A stretch of 64,000 nt of DNA from contig NZ_CP137846.1 in the NCBI RefSeq assembly GCF_033546815.1, forward strand, positions 590,604 to 654,603, written 5' to 3'. The notes below the pieces were generated by a model, which was given only the letters and a program-made list of their open reading frames with translations, did not search any database and was not told where the DNA came from. Below, piece after piece: positions 9,841 to 21,452 of the stretch. Position 1 is the stretch's first letter. Every line of letters starts with the position of its first letter. Position numbers and translations under genes: made by a program. This stretch comes from Metamycoplasma subdolum. Lineage in GTDB: Bacteria; Bacillota_I; Bacilli_A; Mycoplasmatales; Metamycoplasmataceae.

Positions 9841-11223
9841 CTATAAACCAGTGTTTAGTAGTTTTGATAGTTCGTTGACTAAAGTTTTGTAGAAGTCAGG
9901 ACCAGCTGCGGCACCAGTAAGTTTTTTGTCTTCTTCATTACTTAAGATTTTGTCAACTGCTGATGAATTTTCTTTGTAGTATTTAACTGCAGCGTCAATG
10001 TGTTTTTGTGCAATTGTATTATCTGCTTCATTTGCAAGAGCAGCATTTGCGATTCCAACGAAAGCTTTGGTACTATCATTTGGGTCGTAACCAAATGATA
10101 ATGCAGTAGCATTGGTTTTACCTGCTTCAAAGCCTGGGTAGAATGTTAAGTTCTTTTCTTGTTTGGTGTATAGTTCTGCTATTGTTGTATAAATAGCTTG
10201 TCCAACTTTTTTAAGAACTGATGAGAAGAATACTTTGTCTTCGAAAGCTTTAGATTGGTCAGCATCAACACCAATAACTACTTGTCCTTCTCTTCCATCT
10301 TTTCTTAATCTTTCAACAGCATCAATTGTGATTGATCCAGCAACTGGGAATAGAACTTGTGCTTTTGCAATACCGTTAACTGCAGCAGTTGCTTCAGCTG
10401 AACCTTGAACGAATCCTGTTTCAAGTTCTGTTTTTGCTGAAATAGAATAAACTTTGTCATCTGTACCTAAAGATTTATTTGCTTCAATAATCCCTCTATA
10501 AAAACCAACGATAAAGTCAGAAACAGCAGGTCAAACGATACCACCGAATGCACCAACAGTTCTTTTGTTTTTGTTGTCTTTGCCAGGGTATTTTTCAGCT
10601 AGATAGTTAGCTGTTGCTTGCCCAGCCATAAATTCAGCAGTTCTTGTGTTGAAAATAACTGGTAGAATTTGCCCAGGGATTGCTTTTTGAAGATCTGTCC
10701 CAGGAAAGTAAACACAAATGAAAATAATTTTATTATCAACAATTTTCTTTTTGTAAACTGCGTCTGTTAGTAATTTAGTTAAACTTGCTTCGTGTGTAAA
10801 TCCACAAAGAACGATGTATCTAAATCCTTCATCTATAGCTTGTTTGTATGAAGTTTCAAGTTTTCCTTTTTCAACTTCAATGTATTTGTTAATTAATTCA
10901 TCTTTTTTAGCTGTGTTAATTCCTAATTCAAAAGAAACTTTGTTTACAGCTTCTCAACCTGATTGGTTGAATGATTTGTCATTAATTGTTCCTTCATCAG
11001 TAATGAAGATTGCTCTTGGAGCGTTTTCTTTTGTCATTCCTTCAGGTAATTTCAATCCTTTGATTGAGTGAATTTCTGCTAATGTTTCTAGTGTTTTAAC
11101 TCCATCAACTTCAATAACTTTGTAGTCATTTTTGTCTTTGCCACAGCTCATAGCAACTAAAGGTGTTGCCACAGCAAGAGGAGCACTAACGGCTAGAAGA
11201 ATTTTAAAAAATTTGCTTTTCAT
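9841..11223 (-). CDS. BMP family substrate-binding lipoprotein (nucleoside ABC transporter)
   Basis: 460 residues starting with a signal peptide and lipobox (LVAMSC, Cys near residue 27). The body is a BMP/Med-type periplasmic-binding fold: AIFITDEGTINDKSFNQSGW, YIVLCGFTHE, FGGIVWPAV, and VVIGVDADQSK near the hinge. These match the nucleoside-binding lipoproteins (PnrA/BmpA type; p48-like in mycoplasmas). Anchored outside the membrane, it should deliver nucleosides to the permeases encoded downstream. The start has GAAAGG upstream. It is the first gene of the four-gene operon, and such lipoproteins are often immunodominant. Nucleosides released by the surface nuclease and phosphatase encoded in this window are plausible substrates. 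Confidence 0.9.
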
Positions 11224-11528
11224 ATTAAACCTTTCATTTTGTAATTTCTTTATTTCACCATCGCATAAGAAATAAATAAATTTATGTAGTATTTTCAACC
11301 ACAATGGGAGTTGTCTATTTGCCCAAAACTGATAAAATAAAGTAATTTTATTATAAGTTAAAAAAACTAGCAATTTCTTAAATTAATAAAAATATACTAA
11401 TTAGTAAAACAATAAATCCTATATTTTTATCTTAATTCCTATATTTTTAAATCTAATTTTGATATTTTTATAAATTAAAAATAAGTAAAAAAATCAGGCA
11501 TTTTAATGCCTAATTTTTCATCTATCTA
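11224..11528 (-). promoter_or_regulatory. Upstream region of the nucleoside transporter operon
   Basis: About 305 bases with no gene. The right end holds the terminator of the LRR lipoprotein gene (11485-11511). The rest is very AT-rich and must carry the promoter of the BMP operon. I looked for a purine or 2'-deoxyguanosine riboswitch and did not find its conserved core. Confidence 0.4.
11485..11511 (-). terminator. Terminator of the LRR lipoprotein gene
   Basis: Stem AGGCAT/ATGCCT with loop TTTA (11496-11511), followed on the minus strand by a T run, directly after the stop of the gene that ends at 11529. Confidence 0.8.
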
Positions 11529-12188
11529 TTATTTAATAGTAATAAATTTCTTTTCTTCTGGAAGTTTTGAAAGTTCTTCAATAAGTTTCTTTTTTAAATC
11601 TGCATTTTTAACAGTAACTTCAACTTTTTTGCTTCTATCAAGATTACTTATAAAAAATATTGAACAATCAAAAACTGATTGAGGTAAAGTAATAGCTAAG
11701 ATTTTTGTTGAATCAAATGCGTTAGGTTTAATAACCAAAAGGCCTTCGGGTAAAGTTACATTTTCAAGTTCAGTTTCTAAAAATGCACCTTCATCAATTT
11801 GTTTTAAATTCTTTAAAGTTTCCAAATTTATAGATTTTAATGGAAGTTTTTGAAATGCACCTTTTCCGATATATTCGATTGTGTCAGGAAGTTTGATGTG
11901 TTCAATTTTTGAGCGAGCAACATCTCATTTTGATTCAGCAACAATTTTGCTTAAAGTTTGAAATGAAAATGATGCATTTGGGATATGAGTCATTGTAGTT
12001 TGACCAATTAAATTTAATGTTTTTGTGTTTACATCAAAAGCATGTGGATTAGAAGGATTAATAAAATTGTAAGCTGTTGAGTTAGCTTTTTCCTTTTTGC
12101 ATCCACATGAAATTGTTAGCCCAGTTATGGCAGCAGGTATACCTAATCCAATGGCTAAAAGTAAAAATTTATTCTTCTTAATTTTCAT
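11529..12188 (-). CDS. BspA-like leucine-rich-repeat lipoprotein
   Basis: 219 residues. A signal peptide ends in the lipobox LTISC (followed by GCKK), so the protein is probably anchored to the outer face of the membrane. Residues about 90-185 contain three or four BspA/LRR_5-like units: phrases such as IKLPDTIEYIGKGAF, LKQIDEGAF and VTLPEGLLVIKPNAF. These repeats form curved solenoids that often bind host proteins in surface adhesins. The gene stands alone with its own terminator. A hairpin with a T run lies in its upstream region (12271-12320). Function beyond surface binding is not known. Two larger proteins downstream carry related LRR-like tails. Confidence 0.8.
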
Positions 12189-12270
12189 AAGTTTAATTTT
12201 AACACAATAGTAAGATTTGCTTTTTCAATTAGTCTAGTAGTTATTAAATTATTAGGTTAGATTTTGAATA

Positions 12271-12320
12271 AAAAAAGGTGCAAGCCCAAGATCATTAAAA
12301 ATTTTACCTTGGTTTTGCAC
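12271..12320 (-). terminator. Terminator-like hairpin upstream of the LRR lipoprotein
   Basis: Stem GTGCAA/TTGCAC plus CCAAG/CTTGG with a two-base internal mismatch and a 17-base loop. On the minus strand it is followed by seven Ts. It lies about 80 bases upstream of the lipoprotein start, where no minus-strand gene precedes it. It is either a leader attenuator or a leftover terminator from a lost gene. Confidence 0.55.
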
Positions 12321-12419
12321 AAATTTATTATAACGTTAATTAATTCAAATTCAAAATTCACATCTTAAAACAAAATGATAACATAAGAAAAAAATAGTAT
12401 TTTTAACTAAAATTTAGAT

Positions 12420-14426
12420 ATGAATAAATTTATTTTGCATAGTAAGTTTCAGCCAGCAGGAGATCAACCAGAAGCTATTAAATCTTTAGTTGAAGGCATT
12501 AATGATGGAAAGCAACATCAAGTACTTTTAGGAGTAACTGGTTCAGGTAAAACTTTCACAATTGCTAATGTTATTGAAAAATTAAATCGCCCAACTTTGA
12601 TAATTTCACATAATAAAACTTTAGCTTCTCAACTTTACTCAGAACTTAAAGAATTTTTTCCTGAAAACAGAGTTGAATATTTTATTTCTTATTTTGATTT
12701 TTATAAACCAGAAGCGTATATTCCGACTGCTGATTTATATATTGAAAAAACAGCAAAAAATAATAAAGAACTTGAAGCAATGAGAATGAGTGCAATTAAT
12801 GCTTTGACAATTAGAAAAGACACTATTGTTGTAGCAAGTGTTGCTGCAATTTATGGTGAGTTTAATCCTTATGAATATCGTGCTAATTTTTTTGATATAG
12901 AAGTTGGTATGAAAGTTGATAGAAGATTTATTTTAAATAAACTAAATATGATTGGTTATTCAAGAAATGATGTGGAATTAAATATAGGAGAACTTAGCGT
13001 AAAAGGAGATACTATTTACATTGCTCCAGGATATACAACTGATTTTTGAATACGTATTGAAATGTTTGATGATGAGATTGAAGCAATTTCCAAAATAAAC
13101 CCTACCACAAGGGATATTTTAGAAAAAGGCAAGGTCAATAATATTACTGTTTTTCCAGCAACAACTTATACAGTAAACATGAATAGAAAAAGAGAAATGA
13201 TTAGTGAAATCAAGGAAGAACTTGAAGAAAGAATTGCTTACTTTAAGAGCGAAAATAAATTAATAGAAGCTCAAAGAATTAAAGAAAGAGTTTTAAATGA
13301 TTTAGACTCAATTCAAGAGTTTGGTTACACTTCTGGAATGGAAAATTATGCCAGATATTTAGATGGAAGAAAACCTGGAGAAAGGCCTTATACTATCTTT
13401 GATTATTTACCTCATGATGCCATGATTTTTATTGATGAAAGTCATATGATGATACCGCAACTTAATGGTATGTTTAATGGCGATAGATCAAGAAAAGAAA
13501 CTTTAGTAGAATATGGATTTAGATTGCCTTCTGCACTTGATAATAGACCCTTGAGATTTCACGAATTTGAAGAGTTTCATTTTCCAAAAATTTATCTTTC
13601 AGCAACTCCAGGAGAGTATGAACTTAATAAGACAGAAGGAGAAGTTGTTACTCAATATATACGCCCAACAGGCTTGTTAGATCCTATCATCGAAGTAAAT
13701 CAAACCGAGTATGTTGTGTTTGATATTTTTGAAAAAATTCAACAACAAATTAAGAAAAAAGAACGTACTTTAATTTTAACCACAACTAAAAAAAGAGCAG
13801 AAGAGCTTTCAACGTATTTCAAAGAAAGAAAAATAAAATCAGCTTATATTCATGACCAGTTCAAAATCTTTGAAAGAAATGAAATTTTAAGAGGGTTAAG
13901 ATCAGGAAAGTTTGATGTTGTAATTGGAATTAACTTACTTCGTGAAGGAATAGATTTGCCCGAAGTAAGTTTAGTTTGCATTTTAGATGCAGATAGTCAT
14001 GGTTTTATGAGAAACACTAGAAGTTTAATTCAAATCGTTGGTCGTGCCGCCAGAAATGATCATGGAAAAGTTATATTTTATGCTCAAAATTTCACAGAAG
14101 CAATGGTTGAAACTATTCAAGATAATGAAAACAAAAGAAAAATCCAACAAGAATATAATGAAAAACACGGGATTGTTCCTAAAACAATTATCAAAGATAT
14201 ACCAAAACCAATTAGTGGAATCAAGTTTGAAGACGTACTAGATGATGCTGAAGGCAAAGTTTATAACAGAAAATATATCAAGAGACTTGTTAGAGAAATG
14301 AACCAAGCAAGCAAAGAAAGAAACTTTGAAAAAGCAATTGAAATTCGCGACCATTTGTTTGAAATTGGTATTGATTTAGAAGAATTTAAGTCGGATAAAC
14401 ATAATAGTGATAACAAAAAGTCTTAG
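12420..14426 (+). CDS. uvrB: Excinuclease ABC subunit B
   Basis: 668 residues, normal UvrB length. The Walker A motif is GVTGSGKT (38-45). The beta-hairpin reads [12 protein letters not shown] (usually YYDYYQPEAYVP). Helicase motifs IDESH, YLSATP and QIVGRAAR follow. A C-terminal UVR domain (about residues 622-657) binds UvrC. With UvrA it recognises bulky DNA lesions and loads UvrC for dual incision. The first Trp codon in frame is TGA at 13047. Only a weak ribosome binding site is visible at the chosen ATG. The next gene, a lipoprotein nuclease, begins 19 bases after the stop and probably shares the transcript. Confidence 0.97.
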
Positions 14427-14445
14427 AACTTTTTATAATTTTAAT

Positions 14446-15780
14446 ATGAAGAAAATTAATTGTTTGGCAAAATTAGTTACATTTAGTGCGGTAAGTTTTT
14501 TACCCGTAGTTTTAATTTCATGTAAAAATGGAAGAGATGAAGCGGAAAAAAGACTAAAGAGAATCATCCAAGAAATGGAAGTTGAATTTGATGGTGATAA
14601 AAGTCAAGTTGAAGCTAAAAGCGTAACTAAAAAGCAAATTAAAATTACTAAAACTAATACATGAATTCATATTGTTAATTTAAATTTGAGCGTGAAAAGT
14701 GATAATACAACTTTACAAGTTAAAGTTGAATTAATTTATCACAATATACCTCAAATTAAAGTTACAAGAATCTTTGAAATTGCTGGTTTTAAATCAACTG
14801 GTACTGTTACTCCACCTCCTGTTCCAACGCCACCACCATCTGGAAAAAGTTCAATTGTTTGAGGCCATTGAAATGTTTTAAATTTGAGTGATGGAGGTGA
14901 AGAATATAAACATCGTGCAATTGCCCAAATTATTAATGGTGAAAAGTTTGATTTAATAGGATTAACTGAAATAAGAAGTACCGAAGGTGCCGAAAGGGTT
15001 TTAGATCTTTTAAAAGAAATAAATAGTTCTAATTTCAACATAATTCACTCAGAGCTTTTAAAAGGATCTTACGCAAGTCCTGGCCAAGCAGAATATGTTT
15101 CAATAATTTATAATTCTGATAAATTAAAAACATTGCCTTTTGAAAATGGGAAAACAGGCTTCTCATATACTGAAACTTTTGATCCTGAAGAGCCACTAAA
15201 TGAATCTAATGGTGGAAAAGGGGAATATGTTCGCCCACCTTTTGGTGTTAAGTTTGCAGCATTAGATCATAATAAAAATCAAGTTGAAGATTTTACATTT
15301 ATATTTGATCACTTTGATAGTCCAGGCGGAAAGGGCGGAGAAGGATCAAAAAATGGAACTGGACTTCAAGAACTTGCTGAAGCAAGACAACTTAAAAACG
15401 TATTTAAAAAGTATGATGAAATTGATGGCACAAATTCCGATTTATTCTTTGGTGGAGATACAAATATAAAATTCAAAAAGCAAGATTTTGCCTTCAATAT
15501 GACAAATGAATTTAAGTTTTTATTCGAAGAAATAGAAGAAAATAAAACTTCACTTGGAATGAAACCTGAAGTTTATTCTAACACTTATGATAAATTAATT
15601 GCAAAGACTAATTTAAAAACCGAGTCAGGAATGATTCATAAACTTTGAAGTATAAACAATGAACAAATTAATACATGAAAAGCATTGTTCAAAAAATGAA
15701 AAATTTCTTTCCCAACTGAAGAAACCTGACCAAGAACAGTTAGTGATCACTGTGCAGTAAGTTCTAAAATAATTTATTAG
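14446..15780 (+). CDS. MnuA-like membrane nuclease lipoprotein (DNase I fold)
   Basis: 444 residues starting with a signal peptide and lipobox (LISC, Cys near residue 25). A short linker with a Pro/Thr stretch precedes an endonuclease/exonuclease/phosphatase domain. Catalytic landmarks are GHWNVLNLS (Asn), LIGLTEI (metal-binding Glu), FDHFDSPGG (His), GGDTNI (Asp/Asn) and the C-terminal SDHCAV (Asp-His pair), so the active site looks complete. Known MnuA proteins are surface nucleases that degrade host DNA, including extracellular traps, and supply nucleotides. The ATG at 14446 was chosen over one 39 bases upstream because the latter lies inside uvrB and spoils the signal peptide. A perfect hairpin terminator follows. 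Confidence 0.85.
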
Positions 15781-15817
15781 CAATAGTTTTGATAATTAAA
15801 AAACTAAAGTTATAAAT

Positions 15818-15846
15818 AGCAAATTTATAAAATTTGCTTTTTTTTG
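15818..15846 (+). terminator. Intrinsic terminator after the nuclease gene
   Basis: Nine-base-pair perfect stem AGCAAATTT/AAATTTGCT with a three-base loop, followed by nine Ts. The remaining bases up to 16034 are AT-rich promoter DNA for the next gene, with TAATAATATAAA near 15965. Confidence 0.85.
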
Positions 15847-16034
15847 TTATTTAGCCTTAAACAAGGAGTGGAAAAACTTTGTTTTTGCTCATTTTTAATG
15901 TGAAAAGCAATAAAAAAGGCCAAAAATATTGTAAAAATGTATGATTTTCATTTGATTTTTAGTTTTTAATAATATAAAAGTTTAAAAATAATATTCTGTA
16001 GTTAAAAAAACTTAATAACAAGAGGAATAAAAAA

Positions 16035-18704
16035 ATGTTAAAAAAACCATTCAAGATTGCTTTAATTGCACTTGGAGTTGCTGCTGGAGTTGCCACGGTA
16101 GCGACAATTGCAGTTGTAGCAAAACAAAAAAAAGATCTTCGTAATTATAGAGCCTATATTGAATCAGTTTCAAGTGTAGATAAATTACTTCCTACTGATG
16201 TTGAACAATTTGATGGTGATATTAAACCTAATGATTTGCCAAAGGACAAAAAAGGTATTTCTAAAATCAAGATTAAGGATTATGAAGAAGCTTTAAATAA
16301 AGCCAAAAAAGTAACTAGATCAAAAGACATTAATGCTGCTAAAAAAGAACTAGAAAAAGCAGTAGAAATACTTAAAAATTCTGTAGTAATTGGTACCTCA
16401 ACTGCAGAACTTGCAAAATTAAAATACTACATTGCTCAAGTAGAAATTGAGAAATTATTGAAGGATGTAGAACAATCAAATGTCAAGCCTTTACCTGAAA
16501 ACACGCCTAAAGGTAAAAAGGTGATTTGGAAAGATAAAGTTTTAGAGTATCAAAAAGCTCTTGATGTTGCCAAAGCAGTAACTGAAGAAACAAAAGCAGC
16601 ACAAGCTAAAAAAGACCTTGAAAAGGCTGTCGAAAACTTAATTAGTGAAATAGTGACTGGAACATCAGAGAAAAATCTTGATGCTTTAAAATTTGTTATT
16701 AATCAAATTGAAAACGACATAATAACACTTCTATCAGACGTACAAATAATTGATGGAACACCTAAAGCAGAAGATATTGCACAAGGTACTAAAGCAATTG
16801 CAAAATCTGAAAAAGAAGCAATGGAAAATGCAATTAAAACTGCTAAAGAAGTAACTGACGAAACCAAAGCTGAACAAGCTAAAAAAGACCTTGAAGCAGC
16901 ATTTGATAAATTTAAAAATTCAATAGTTGTAGGAATTTCGACCGCAGAGCTTCAATTATTACAAGCATTGATTTCTCAAGTTAAAACTGAGAATATTCTT
17001 AAGGATGTTTTAAGAGTAGATGGTGAAATAAAACCTGATGAAATTTCAGAAGATTTAAAAGCAATTAGTAAACAAACAGCGGAAGCATTAGAACAAGCAC
17101 TAGCAGATGCAGAAAAAGTTACTGTTGAAACTGAAGCAGAAGCTGCCAGAACTAAATTACAAAATGCTTTTGATAAAGCTAAGGGCGAAATTGTTCAAGG
17201 TAAGAGTACTAAAAATATTGATGAGCTTAAAGCATTTCTTGAAACCTTCAAACCTGAACAAATTAAAAAGGATTTAAATTTATTAATTATTGATAAAGAT
17301 CCATTGCTAGCAAAAGACATACCTCAAGGAAGAAAAGGAATTAGTAAAAAATATTGAGATAAATTTGTTGCTGCGTGAAATAAAGCATCAGAAGTGACAA
17401 AAGATAGTTTGGCAAAAGCAGCAAAAGATGAATTTTCACCAGTTGTTGCTGAAACACATAGTCATGTTCTTACTGGAACGTATGCACCTAATGTGGATAA
17501 GTTAAAAGGAGAACTTATTAAGTATAGTCCCGATAAGATATTAAAAGGTGTTACCGAAATGGTCCATTCTACCCACGAACCAATGGAAATTCTAGAAGGA
17601 AAAAAAGAAATTTTGCAAGCACATGCAGATGAGTATCGTGCCGAATGACAAAGACTTATGAAAATTGATTTAGAGAGTGAAGCTATTCAAGGATTGAAAG
17701 ATTTGAATAAAGCCAAATTACTTGTACATAGCCGGATTGTTCACGGTAAAGCAAGTGCAAAATATCTTGAAATTAAAAAGCTTTTAATGGATAATACTAC
17801 GGATAAAATAAAAGCAAGTTATTCAAACCTTGAAATCTACTTAACTAATAATATTGATGCTGGTGAAGTTGCTCCCGGAACTCATGGTGTTACTCAAAGA
17901 TGAATAGATTTTTATACACATAAATGAAATCAATTTTTTAATCAACTTAAAACTAATGAAGATGCAACCGATAAGTTAAAAAATGAAATTCAACACCAAA
18001 TTAATGAATTTAAAACCCGCATTGTTAAAGGAACAGGAACCACTCTTCAACCTAGTTTAAATATATTACAACAATATACAGAGGTTAAAAGTGACGGTAC
18101 CTTACAAATGAAAGATACTAGTCAAATGTTATCTCAAATATTAAATGGATCCCCAAGAATGGATACATTTGTTGTTCCTAAAAAACTTAATGGAATAACT
18201 ATTAAAAAAATTGGTGGTAAATTATTCTCAGATACAGATTTTATAAGAAGAGTCAAAATTTTAGCTGAAATTACGGATGTTGAATATGAAGCTTTTGTAG
18301 GTCATACAAAGGCTCCTGAAAAAGCAATTAAATATGTTGATTTTCCAAATTGCAATATTACTTTTGATAATCGTGTGTTTGCAGATGCTCGTTTGGAAAA
18401 TATTATTCTTCCAAATTTTGCAGTTTTATCATCTGCTATGTTTTATGGTGCAACCATTGAACGTGATTTAGTATTACCTGATTTATATCTAAAAACAATA
18501 CCAACTTATTGTTTTCAAAATATTCTAGTTAAAGGTGACATAATTTTCCCTAATAACTTAGATATAGTATTGGAAGCTGATTCATTCTTAGATGCAACAG
18601 TTAACGGATCAGTGTTCTTGCCAGATAACTCAGTTTATACTAATAATAAAGCAGAGTTTGATAAAGCATCTACTCAATTAGATTTCCAACCAAAACAAAT
18701 GTAA
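16035..18704 (+). CDS. Large surface protein: seven FIVAR-like modules and LRR-like tail (paralogue A)
   Basis: 889 residues. An N-terminal hydrophobic helix (about 8-29) has no lipobox, so this is either a membrane-anchored or a secreted protein. From about residue 34 I count seven repeats of roughly 90 residues. Each runs from a helix such as LKYYIAQVEIEKLLKDV through an Ala/Lys-rich helix (KAVTEETKAAQAKKDLEKAVENL) to a closing VTGTS-like turn. Repeats 1-4 are close to one another and repeats 5-7 are diverged. The helical layout resembles FIVAR domains of Gram-positive adhesins. Residues about 680-889 form a BspA/LRR-like tail. The next gene is a paralogue with six modules and a lipobox. 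It has AGAGGA upstream. It is likely a surface adhesin or antigen, but the ligand is unknown. Confidence 0.75.
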
Positions 18705-18735
18705 ATAAAAGAACTAAATAATAAATTTTAGAAAG

Positions 18736-18760
18736 AGCGAACAATTAAGTTTGCTTTTTT
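18736..18760 (+). terminator. Intrinsic terminator between the two paralogues
   Basis: Seven-base-pair stem AGCGAAC/GTTTGCT (one G-T pair), six-base loop, followed by six Ts. Confidence 0.75.
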
Positions 18761-18843
18761 ATATTTTTAAAGTTTGTGCTTAAATTTTTGTAAATTAAAA
18801 AATAATGCATTTTCTTGATTTAAAAAACAAAAACATGCTCTCT

Positions 18844-18859
18844 AAAAAAAAAAAAAAAA
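18844..18859 (+). repeat. Poly-A tract of 16 bases upstream of a surface lipoprotein gene
   Basis: Sixteen consecutive As, followed by C and five more As, 46 bases before the -35-like element and about 160 bases before the start of the gene at 19019. Long homopolymers near mycoplasma lipoprotein promoters can change length by slippage and switch expression. Confidence 0.85.
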
Positions 18860-18905
18860 CAAAAAGGTTAATTTTATTTGTATTTTTATGTTCAAGTTTT
18901 TTATT

Positions 18906-18933
18906 TTGGACTTATTGCCTTAAAAAGTATATT
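18906..18933 (+). promoter_or_regulatory. Probable sigma-A promoter of the second paralogue
   Basis: TTGGAC at 18906-18911, a 16-base spacer, and TATATT at 18928-18933. It lies 85 bases before the start codon, which has GAAAGG upstream. Confidence 0.5.
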
Positions 18934-19018
18934 AATTAATAATTGATTGAAGAAATTTTCAGTTTCTCAATTATTTTTTTAATAATCTATATTACTCTGA
19001 AAGGAAAAAAATCAAAGA

Positions 19019-21409
19019 ATGAAATTAAAAAAACTATACGCAGTTTTGGCACTTCTTATTCCTACGGCAACACTTGCTACAACAATAAGCTGTAAAAAGA
19101 AAACACCAAATCTTGATGCACTTAAAGCGTACCTTCCAACAGTAACTTTAGAAAAGCTACTTGTTGACGTTGAAATTATTGAAGGTGAAGTTAAAGTCGA
19201 AAATATTCCAAACGGAAAAAAAGCAATCTCTAAAACTGCCGTTACTGAGTATGAGCAAGCATTAACAACTGCCAAATTAGTAACTGAAGAAGGCAAGGCC
19301 CAACAAGCTAAAACAGACCTTGAAGCAGCAGTTAAAAAATTAACTGACGCAATCGTAACTGGTACTTCAACCAAGAAGATTGATGAACTAAAATACTACA
19401 TTGCTAGTGTTGAAATTGACAAAATCTTAAAAGATGTTCAAGTAACAACTGGCGACCCAGTAGCTGCAGATATTCCAAAAGGAACAAAAGCAGTTTCACA
19501 AGCAAAAGTTGATGAATACAAACTTGCACTAGACGCTGCAAAAGCAGTAGTTGATGAAGATAAAGCTGAACAAGCTAAAACAGACCTTCAAGCAGCAGTT
19601 AAAAAATTAACTGATGCATTTATAGAAGGAACATCAGCAAAGTTTCTTGAACACCTAAAAACTTATATTCAACAAGTAAAAGATGAAAAAATTCTAGAAA
19701 ATGTTGAGGAAGTAGATACAGTAGATAAACCTGAAAATATCTCAAATGATAAAAAGGTTGTATTAAAATCAGCCGCTGCTGCATTTAAAAAAGCACTTGC
19801 TGATGCTGAAGCAGTTGAAAAAGAAAATGAGGCTGAACAAGCAAAGAAAACTCTTGAACAAGCAGTTAAAGATATTAAAGCTGCTATTGTTAAAGGGATT
19901 TCAGACAAAAATGTTCAAGCTCTTAAAGATGCTTTACCATCATTATCACTTACAACATACGTACTTGACAACAAAATCACTATAGTGCCTGATTCTACAC
20001 CGATTTCAGATGTTCCTGGCGGTGAAAAGTTCATTTATAAATCTGTTTATGATGCTTATAACCAAAAATGAAACGATGCAAAATCAATTACCAAAGATAG
20101 TGTTGCTAAAGCTAAGTTAGCAGAACTACAACAAGAATTTGAAAATATTAAAACCACAAAAATCCAAGTTGGAACTTCAACTAAAAATCTTGAAGCATAC
20201 CGTGCTTACTTAGAATCAATTGCACCAGCAAAAGTAATAGTAGGTGTAGAAGTTCGCGATACACCTCAAGCTCCAATGGAATTTTTACAAGGCAAAAAAC
20301 AAATTAAAAAGACAATCTATGAAGCCTATGCTGCATACTGAAATGCTGAAAAAGCAAAACTTGATAACAATGAAATTCTAGATAAAGCTGCTAAAGCAAA
20401 ACAAAATGAAGTTAAAGAAGAATTCAAAAAGAAATTTACAGATAATGTTGTAGTAGGGCAAGCAACTCAAAATTATCTGGATATGAAACAACTATTAAAA
20501 GAAAATGATCCAACAAAGATGACTGATTTAATTGTATATGCACATTTAAAGATAGAAGCTGATGAAATTGAATCTGGACAAAAAGGTATTGATAAGTTAA
20601 ACTACGATAGATACAAAAATGATTGAGTAGAAACAAATAATAATTTGACCAGCAATGACTATGCAACAACTGATAATCTAAATGTGTTAAAAACTAAAAT
20701 TAGTATGTTTAAAAGCAAGATAGTTACTGGAGATGGTACTACTATTGGCGAAAGTATTAAGTTCTTAAAACAATATACAAAAGTTGATAATAAAGGAAGC
20801 CTAGAAGTAAAAACTGGTGCTCTAGAAGACTTAAATGGAAGACCAAGAATTGCGAAGTTACTAATTCCTAAAACTCTTGATGGAAAAGAAATTAAAAAGA
20901 TTGGTTACCAACTTTTCTTAAATGTTAACTATATTCAAGAAGTTAAAATTTTAGCTGATATTGTCGAAGTTTATGGTTATGCATTCCAAGGGCACACAGA
21001 TAATCAAGATTTATCAATTAAACTTATTAAATTCCCAAGAATTCCGATTAAGTTTGGTCCTGGAGTATTCAAATACACAACTTTAAATAAAATTGAAATC
21101 CCTGAATCATCAACTTTATTTTCTAATAATAAAGAACTATTTGCATCTTCAACTATAAATGGTGATTTAAAACTACCTAAGGGCTGAAAGACTCTACCTG
21201 AAAGTTGTTTCCATACTACTAAAATAAAAGGTAACTTATATCTTCCAGATCAAATTTCAACAACTAGCGGGGCAATTGAAATTAATGCATTTGAGAGCTT
21301 TGAAATAACTGGGAATATTTACTTAGTTAACAAAGATACATACACCAATAATAAAGCTGAATTTGATAAAGCGATAACAGATCTTTCAACTAAAATAAAA
21401 ATAAAATAA
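19019..21409 (+). CDS. Large surface lipoprotein: six FIVAR-like modules and LRR-like tail (paralogue B)
   Basis: 796 residues with a signal peptide and lipobox (TTISC, Cys near 23). Six repeats of about 89-92 residues follow, each ending in a GTS-like turn. Repeats 1 and 2 share a nearly identical block of about 45 bases (19304 onward and 19571 onward, offset 267 bases). From about residue 575 comes the LRR-like tail also seen in paralogue A (shared phrases: KKIGYQLF, VKILADI, VYGYAFQGHT, TNNKAEFDKA). It has its own promoter, with a 16-base poly-A tract upstream, and its own terminator. It is probably a size- or phase-variable surface antigen or adhesin. Function is inferred from architecture only. 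Confidence 0.78.
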
Positions 21410-21430
21410 CAATTTATTTTGTAAAAAAAA

Positions 21431-21452
21431 GCAAGGCTATGCCTTGTTTTTT
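21431..21452. terminator. Bidirectional terminator between paralogue B and the minus-strand lipoprotein operon
   Basis: Stem CAAGGC/GCCTTG with loop TAT, T run on the plus side and A run on the other side, between converging genes. Confidence 0.8.

Noticed and set aside
10814..11071. Open frame on the plus strand opposite the BMP lipoprotein
   Set aside because: It is a shadow of the binding-protein gene, with no ribosome binding site or family match. Similar shadows opposite uvrB, dnaK, tsf and the FIVAR-like genes were also dismissed.
11224..11480. Purine-type riboswitch before the nucleoside transporter
   Set aside because: The conserved three-way junction core and loop sequences were not found.
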